Of a stretch of DNA of 64,000 nt, positions 53,401 through 62,400 are shown piece after piece. Under the pieces are notes generated by a model. The model saw only the letters and a list, made by a program, of their open reading frames with translations, was not told where the DNA came from and made no database searches. The stretch lies in NCBI GenBank assembly GCA_949130485.1, contig OX422184.1:20414824-20478823 (forward strand). The letters run 5' to 3'. The position numbers and the translations under genes were made by a program. Origin of the DNA: Agelas oroides. Its lineage: Eukaryota > Porifera > Demospongiae > Agelasida > Agelasidae. How positions within the stretch are numbered: the first letter of the stretch is position 1; each line of letters opens with the position of its first letter.

Positions 53401-56400
53401 TGACTTTTGCTTCACCAGCAATGTCCAGTATTGTAACTATGTACTGTCGGACTATTCCATTCTGTAGTGCTGAAGGTAGGGGGTCCCATGACAACTGAAT
53501 TGATCTGGAGTCTAGTGCTCTTGCTTGGAAATTAGCTGGTGAGCCAGATGGTGCTGGAAAGGAAATTGTAACCACAAACTGAAACATGTCAGCTAATTAT
53601 TGCAACTCAGTGTCAACTATGTCCTGGCTATGTAATTTTGGATGTGTGAAGAAATGTGTTATTTACATTAATCAAACCTACCATCCTCTGCAGTTCTCAC
53701 TGCAATTAAAGTGCTGAAAGGCCCTGGGCCAATGGTCACTGCAACGACCGTGCAATTGTATGTGTAGTATGGATGGAGGGAACCAATGATAATGCTGGTG
53801 GTGTTAGTGCTCAGTTGAAACATTCTTCTAGTTTCTTCCTCAGTGACATTCACTCTGTATTCACGGATGTTTCCATTTGGGTCCTCTGGTGGCTCCCACA
53901 TCAGGTATATGTGGGTAGAGTTCAGTGTTGTTCCTGTAGTGTTACTTGGGTGGGAGCCTGGGACTGTGAAAATTATAAGTGCATTAAATGCCGATTGCAT
54001 CCAGTATCAAATCATGCTCAAGCATAACAATGCTGTATCACATGCTGCTTATTTATACCTGCTTCTGGTGTTCGGATGATAATCTGTATACCAAATGGGC
54101 CAGGTCCTATTGCAGTAGATGCAGCAACAATACAAAGGTAGGTAGTATATGGTGTCAATCCTGTCACATTTACTGATTGTGACTGAGATGTAAGTTGTAG
54201 TCGCTCTCCAGTCTCTACACCAGTAATATTCACAATGTAGCTGATAATGATTCCATTTTGTTCTGCTGCTACTGGAGGATTCCAAGTAATGTAAAGCCTT
54301 CTTGCACTGCTGGTTTGGGCCATAATGGTTTGTGGAGGACCACTCGGAGCTACACAATGAGGAAAAATAAAAAGCAAACACTTTCTGATTTTCACAGACA
54401 GGGTTCTATTTGTGACCATTCCAGTCAAGGTATACAACATTAATGTAACACACACAAGCTTACCATCTTGAAGAGTCACGATGGTGATGGATGTTGTGTA
54501 AGGACTGTCTCCAACAATTGTTACAGCTGCTATAGTGAAATTGTATGCATAGTATGGGTGTAGTGATGTCACATTCAAAGAAGTAGTAGCTGAGAATAGT
54601 GAAAACGATCTGCCTGTTTCAACTTCAGTTATACTGATCATGTATCGTGTTATGATGCCATTTTGTGCATCAGCAGGTGGTGGATCCCAAAACAGTGAAA
54701 TCCCAGTTGAGTCCATTGCATTTCCATGAAAGGACTGGGGAGGACTTGATGGTACTGAATAAAATAGAAGATTATTGCAGTATAAGAAATGCTCTAATAA
54801 CGGACTAAGCATGACGTCTTACCATCCTGAGGGGTTAGCAGTGTAATGACAGCACTAAATGGGCCAGTGCCAACACTTGTTTGTGCAGCAACAATGCAGT
54901 AGTAGGTTGTGTATGGGGACAATGTAGATAGTGTTAAAGCAGTTGTATTGGATGTGTACTGCAAGGTCTCACTCCTTCGAGTGTTTGTTACATTGATTAC
55001 ATAACCAATGATAATTCCATTTCTATCCTCATAGTTGGGTAGATCCCATGACAGAGTAGACATCCTTGAAGACACAGCTCTAGCTTCAATGTTTTGGGGG
55101 TATCCACTTGGCACTGTGTAACAAAACAATAATGAGGTTGTAACTGCAAAAAATGAACACACTCGCATATAACCTTTCTTGATTACACAACATTGTTGCA
55201 GATGATAATCAGTAGAACTGGCAAGGAATTGTGTAAGTTAAAATTGTGAATTGGTGGATGTGACAATGAACTGACAAAACGTTTATAGTCCAGTCAGTTG
55301 TACAGTTCACAAAGTAAATAGAAAGCTACATTTCGTCACAGTACTTGCATTTAGTAAGAAGACACAGATGAGTGAGAAACAAAAGAAAGTGTAACATACC
55401 ATCCTCTGAAGTTGTTATGGTGAACACCTCACTGTATGGCCCACTTCCAACAGTATATGCACTGACTACACACTCGTAAGTGTAGTATGGGTGCAGGGAA
55501 AGCACTGATACAGATGTGATGGTTGAATTCAGTACGACAGAGATGCCTGTTTGGAGTTCACTTATATTGACAGTATACTTCCTGATGATACCATTCTGCT
55601 GGCTGGTAGGAGGTGGAGACCAAGAAAGGACAAATGAAGTTGAACTTACAGTTGCAGCAACAAGCTCTTCAGGAGGGGCACTTGGAGCTGAAAAGGTGAT
55701 GAAATTTCTTGATGTGATTTTTATCACAAATCCATACTCCCACAGTATGCAGCTTGTTTGTATCAATCACACCTACTGAAAGCTACAAAATTAGATAGTC
55801 ATGCCTCACACTGGAAATAAAGATTCCAGACGTTATGAGTGAAAAGATAAAAGGGAAAAGCCGGCAGCTGCTGGGAATTAAACTTAGAACACCTGGCTTG
55901 AGCAGTGCTCTGCCACTGAGCTACAACAACTGGACAACCATCAGCCCTCACTGTCCTCTATTATTATGTACTACATGTACATATATTCTAGTTTTGCCTC
56001 AAAACATTTAAATCTCTTTATTGCTACTAAAACCACTTGGAACAGGCATTACAATAGCCTCCATTTTTTGTAGGTAGTTTTTGTCACAGGCAATGTAATG
56101 TACCTGATTCACTTGTTTTCACAGTGATAGAGATGCTAAATGGTCCAGTTCCAGCACTGGTCTCTGCTGCTATCACACACATGTACATAGTGAAGGGTCT
56201 CAGTGACGGTATCACAAGGTTGGTAGTGGCTGAAGACACCTGGAAAGTCTCCCCAGTTCCAATTGCCGTCACATTTATGAGGTAACCAGTTATCATCCCA
56301 TTGTGTGATTGCATGTCTGGGGGACTCCAGCTCACGGCAATGGATTCTGATGTTGTTGCTTCCACTATTAAATTCTCCGGTGGCATGCTGGGAGCTGCAG

Positions 56401-59400
56401 TCAGAAATTGCAGTCAGAAATTTCAAAAGGAGAGTATTTTGTGATCTAGTATAAGCAGGAAACACGTAAGTGTATGTATCTGATAATGACATTTCTAAGT
56501 TATGACTTGTTATCTTCCCATGGAAATAACACTCTTATCCACACCAGTTGCAGTGTGTACTACAATTGATAAAATCTGAACTTAAAAACAGTACCATACA
56601 CACTACTTTGAAATGTTAATATGAGGGGAAAAATTGTTAACAGGGTCCAAGTCAAACAAAAACCTACCATCCTCTCTTGTCTGAACTGTGAATACAATTG
56701 TGGCAGGACCTGGTTCTACAGTCACTGCAGTAACAGTGACAGAGTATCTGTAGAAAGGATGCAGATTGTACAAAGAGATAGAAGTTGTGAGTGACACTCG
56801 GCTGAAAGTAATCCCTGTTTCCAGTTCTGTGATGTTGATGACATAATTCCTGAGGATGCCATTCTGGTCTTCAAACGGTGGAGGGGTCCAAGAAATTGAA
56901 ATACTGGTGGAGTCAACTGCATATCCAGAAATATTGACTGGAGCAGAAGTTGGTGCTAATGAATCAAAATGAGAACCAAAAAATTGTGGAACAGTTGCTA
57001 AAGTCAGTTTCTTCAGTCATAATGGTTGAGTCGCCTTACCTTCTTCACCAAGCCTCACAGATATTGCACTACTGTATGGTCCAAGTGCAACAGTTTGTGC
57101 CGCTACAGCACTAGTGTACATGTAGAAAGGGTGAAGTCCATTTAGCTCCAGGAGAGTGATGTTTGAGGTAACAATGAATGTTCTGCCAGTCTCAACTTCA
57201 GTCACTCTTGTCATGTAATATCTGATGACGCCATTAATGTCTTCAACTGGAGGTGGGTCCCATGACAGGAGAAACGAGTCAGAGCTTGCATTAGCCACTG
57301 CAATATTTGTGGGAGGACTGCTTGGAGCTGTAAGAAATATTACGTAGGTAAGTTTCATGTTATAGATAGCTGTGCAATGTTTTAGTTACCTGCTTCCATT
57401 GTTTGTACACTGACAGGATCTGTGTATGGACCAGTAGCAATTGTGTGAGCAGCAACTTCACATTCATAGTTGTGATAGGGTTGCAGTGATGTGATGTTAA
57501 TGTGAGAATTTGTTGCTTGAAAGATCCACACGCGACTGGTTTCCCTTTCCCTAATTCTGATCACATAGTTACGAATGATCCCATTGATGTCAATCAAGGG
57601 AGGTGAAGACCAAGTCAAGGTGACCACTGTTGAGCTTACTGCTATGCCTGACAGAGACCGGGGGGGTGCAGAAGGAGCTTCAGAGATGTGTGTGTGTGTG
57701 GGAGAATTAAGGCAGTGTATTATTGTACACAAACGTTACAAGCAATAGTATGAAACAACCACAGCACAGCCTACATTACTGTAGTAATGTGATGTACATA
57801 TATGTATACTAAAAACATAGCACATAATGGTTACAGACTAGACTTTCATTATGCAATGGTGTCACTACAATACAGATAGTTACTTTACCATCTTGGAGTG
57901 TAGTGAACATGATAGGCAGACTGTATGGGCCAAGACCAACTGTGGTTGCAGCAGCCACTATGCAGCTATAATTATTAAACTCCTGCAAATTGGTTGCGAT
58001 AGCATTCATCCCAGTTGAGTTCAAAATGACATCATTGGTACCAAATCCAAGATCAGTGATGATCAGAATGTAATACACAATTCGTCCATTTTGATGTTCA
58101 TCTGGCGGAGGGAGCCAGCTTATTGTAGCCCTTGTGCTGCTTGTTGCAAGAGTTTGCACATTCTGAGGTGGTGCATGAGGATCTGAAGCAAAAATAGTGT
58201 CCAGTTAACCTATCTACCGTAATTTACATACATGCATGGATGTCGATTAATCTTACATGATGGGTTGGTTGTAACTGTCAATGATGCAGAAGGTCCAGAA
58301 CCTACTCTGGTTGAGGCACGAATAAATACATTATACATAGTAAATTCATCAAGTCCGGATATCAAGAAACTGTTTGTATCTCTGGCATTCACTGTGACTG
58401 AAATCTGTCCTCCAGTAGAGTTGTATGTAATCTTGTATGATATGATTATGCCATGTGGAAGTAGCGGCTCAGACCACGTCAGGGAGACAGCAGTAGAGTT
58501 AACAACTGCTCCTCTGAAATCACTTGGTGGGTCACCTGGCACTAAAGATCAAAGAAAAATATCAAGTTGTTTCAAGATTATTAAATGAATAAATTAAAGT
58601 TATTCACCAGACTCATCAGTTGTTGCTGAACGTGCAAAGCTAGGATTGCCAGCACCAGCAGATGTATTCGCTACAACATAGCAGTTGTAGGTTGTGTAGG
58701 ACTGTAAGCCAGTTACAGCTGCTTGTGTTTCATTTCCAGGTACAATGGTATGTGGATGCATACTCTCATCACCAACATCTGGTTGCTGCATCCCACTACC
58801 ATCTCCAGAATATTGCTGTGTTCCATTACCAGAGTCAGGTGTTGGTTTGTAACAGTAAACAGTGTAGGACTCAATGATACCATTTGGTTCAGAAGGAGAG
58901 GTCCATGTGACAAAGAGATCAAGAGGTGAACCGACGACACGAGATACCACAGGCTGTTCTGGTGCAGATGGAACTATAATATATAAACAAACAAACAAAC
59001 ACAATAAAACAAAAGTTGTCTCATCAGTTGTACTCCTGAGTTTATTCTTCCTGTGCACAGCTTTCGAGTTATTTACACATTATGTCAAGTCAAGAGCGCA
59101 TAAGAACGGGCGGCTTGAGTAAGGGCGTGTAACTCACATAGTGTGATCAAAATTATTGAACCGTACTAAAAATAGAACACCCGGTCACATGCTTAGCAAC
59201 AGTGGCATATATCTACGCATGTACGGGCAGCTGCACAGTATAGGTTAGTATTTTTAGTACTGGTGGTAAATTCCGACCGGTTTCAAATTTTATGGAATTA
59301 CACACTTTTACTCAAGCCCCTCCGTTCTTTGTCTACTTTAAGTCAAGTTAATCAAGGTAAGCGTGTTTCTTACCATCTGTAGCTGTCATCACTGTATAGG

Positions 59401-62400
59401 CTCCACTGAAGGGACCTACACCTACAGCTGTCTCAGCTGCAATGGTAAAGATGTAAGTAGTGTAGGGCCTGAGAGACAAAACTGTTATACTGCCATTGAC
59501 AGACAATAGCTGGTACATTTCCATAGTGCCAAGTACAGTAATATTAACTCTGTAGCGGATAACGACTCCATTTTGGTCCTCTGGTGGTAGTGGATTCCAG
59601 GACACTGAGAGAGTGTGTGTTGCCACCACAGATGCACTGAAATTGTGAGGAAAGCCACTGGGAGCTGCAGTAAAAGAACAAACAAACAAGCGATCAAAAA
59701 CAAACCAAAAGCATTCAACACTAATTCCTACCTGCTTCAGCTGTCTGGAGTGTCAATGCTGGTGAAAATGGTCCTGGTCCAATGGTAGCTGCAGATACAG
59801 TAATCTCATATGTGTATGCAGGATGCAGTGATGTAATGCTGAGGCCTGTGGCATTTGCTGTGAACTCAAAGACATTTGCAGTTTGGACTTCAGTTACATT
59901 CACAACATAGTATCTCACAATGCCATTCTGATCCTCAACATCAGGAGGGTTCCAGTTTAGCACAATACTGGAAGAGTTGAGTACAGTGCCACTAACATTC
60001 AGTGGTGGAGTCCTTGGCACTATAGAAATGTTAACAGCAGAATCTAATGCCATAAGTATCTCATGCTAGATGTATCTACATAAGTGATTATCAGTTCCTT
60101 AGTAATTGTACAATGATGTAAAGAAGACAAAAGAACTAGAGTCAATATGCTCCAAATAGTAACAGAATATTGCTACTACTGTATACACTATTGCTCAGCA
60201 AGCTCAGTTAATAGCAATTTATGCATGCGTAAGTAAGTATTGTGACTTGGTTGTTGAGCATACATTTTGCTTGTATTTGAAAAAGATTATGATGAAAAGG
60301 ATGAAAAATCTCTGAGTACGAGACAGATTATAAAACAGTTTCCACATACCATCTTCAGGTAACCTGACAGTAATACCCTCAGTAAATGGCCCAACATCTA
60401 TGGTCTCTGCAGCAACAGCAATGATGTATGTAGAAAATGGGTGGACACTTTGGATGGTTGTTTCTGTTGCATTTGAAGTCTGTTGAAAGCTCATTTCAGT
60501 GTCATTTCGAGTAATGGTAATGAAATACTGTCGAATTAACCCATTTTGTTCTTCAAATGGTGGTGGATTCCATGACAGTGATATTGAGTCAGATGTAAAT
60601 TCCTCAACAGTCAGGTTAGTTGGAGGTGATGTGGGAGCTGAAAAGTGTAGCCAGCGGAAAGCATGCACAAATATCATGAAAACAACTTGATATAACTAGA
60701 GATATCAAGTCTTACCATCTTCTCCAGAGACTACTTGCAAGGGAGGTGTGAAAGGGCCTTGTACGAAGGTGAAGGCTGCAACTTGGCACTCATAGATATA
60801 GTAGGGGTGCAGTGAGCTGATGTTGATGTGTGGGTCAGTGGCTTGAAATGTCCACGACCTTCCAGTATGAATCTCATTCACTTCAACCACATAATAGTCA
60901 ATGATACCATTAATGTCCATTGTTGGTGGGGGTGACCAGATAAGGCTGATGATGGTTGCACCATAGGTATATCCAGACAATCCCCTTGGTGGCGAGCTGG
61001 GTGCTATTTGTAGAGACATAATGCCATTTAACTACACTCAGGTATCTAAACTATCTGTTCATTACCCATGTTCACTTAAGTTTCCTAAGGATATTGGTAG
61101 TGTGTAAAATAACAAAGCTTCGTAGTGTGACATAAAATTAAGATTTTGAAATGTTATGACTAAAAATGGTAGTTATAGATCATAGGTATGTAACACATAC
61201 CACGAGAAGCTACCTTCTTTGGCTATAGCCAAACTTACCTTCAACAGCAAAGAAACTCATACTGGACCTTGTCAGTAGCATATTCCCAGTAGCAATTGAA
61301 AACAGTGTGACTTCACAAGAGTAGTTACCACTGTCACTGATCTGAAGTGGGACAAAGGTCACATTTGTCTCAAAACTTGAACCATTTGAAATTGTGTCTG
61401 AGATATTGGTGCGGTTATTGTTGATGAGTCGGAGATTTTCTTTCATCCAGGCTGCCACAGTAGTAATCTCCCTCAGCACTTGTAAAGAAGCATTGACTCT
61501 GATAGTACAAGTGAGTGTGGCACCACGTCCAACATACAAAGGACCACTGACCATCACAGATGCTTCAACAGCTGGATTTGGAAAGCAGAAAATATATACA
61601 CACTCAGATTCACTCTGTTGACCAAAAGAGCCAGTAATGTTATAGAACTCCAATGCCAAACGCACAGTCTAGTTTTAGTAGCTACCACTCTGGAAGCACC
61701 ACTCACGCAGGCTCCCTCATTACGCATAATGAAACATCATGCATTGCACATACGTAAACACAGTCAGTGACCACAATAATACACTGTCTAAGTATACTGG
61801 CAAATGTCATTATCATCACTAATAAATCTGCTTACCTTTATTATTATAGAATCAACAAACAACAAAAACATAAAATAGGAGGACAGGGAACATCTCTGGC
61901 TCACCTTCCACAACAATGGAAACAAGGCTGGAATTTGATGACACAATGTTACTTGTAGCAATCAAAACCAATGTTGTCTCACAGGTGTAGTTACCACTGT
62001 CAGCAGCCTCAATTGAGTTGATTGTTAGATTGGATTCAAACAATGAAGCTCTTCCAGTTGAGACTGGCTCTGAAACATTGATTTGGCTGTTGTTAGAGAG
62101 CTGGGTAGTCCCTCTTCTCCACACTGCCACAGGTCTGGTGGTGCTCAGTATGGATACACTAACTTCAACACTGCAAGTGAATGTAACTCTATTTCCAGTG
62201 AACAAAGAGCCACTGACTCCAACAGAAACCAATGGTGCTGGATCTGTATGGTTAAAATTATGTTTGTAATTTCCATTTATGTAAGAATTGGTTTGTATAA
62301 GATTGCAGGGCTGGAGGCGGCTTGTTTAGACTGGTACAACCATGTACATGGCGATGACTGATGCATACATAAGCATGCACAATCTTTGGGGCCATGCTCC

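Noticed and set aside
21820..57677. CRISPR or bacterial repeat array
   Set aside because: Repeats are 8-10 kb coding blocks with spliceosomal introns in a eukaryotic gene.
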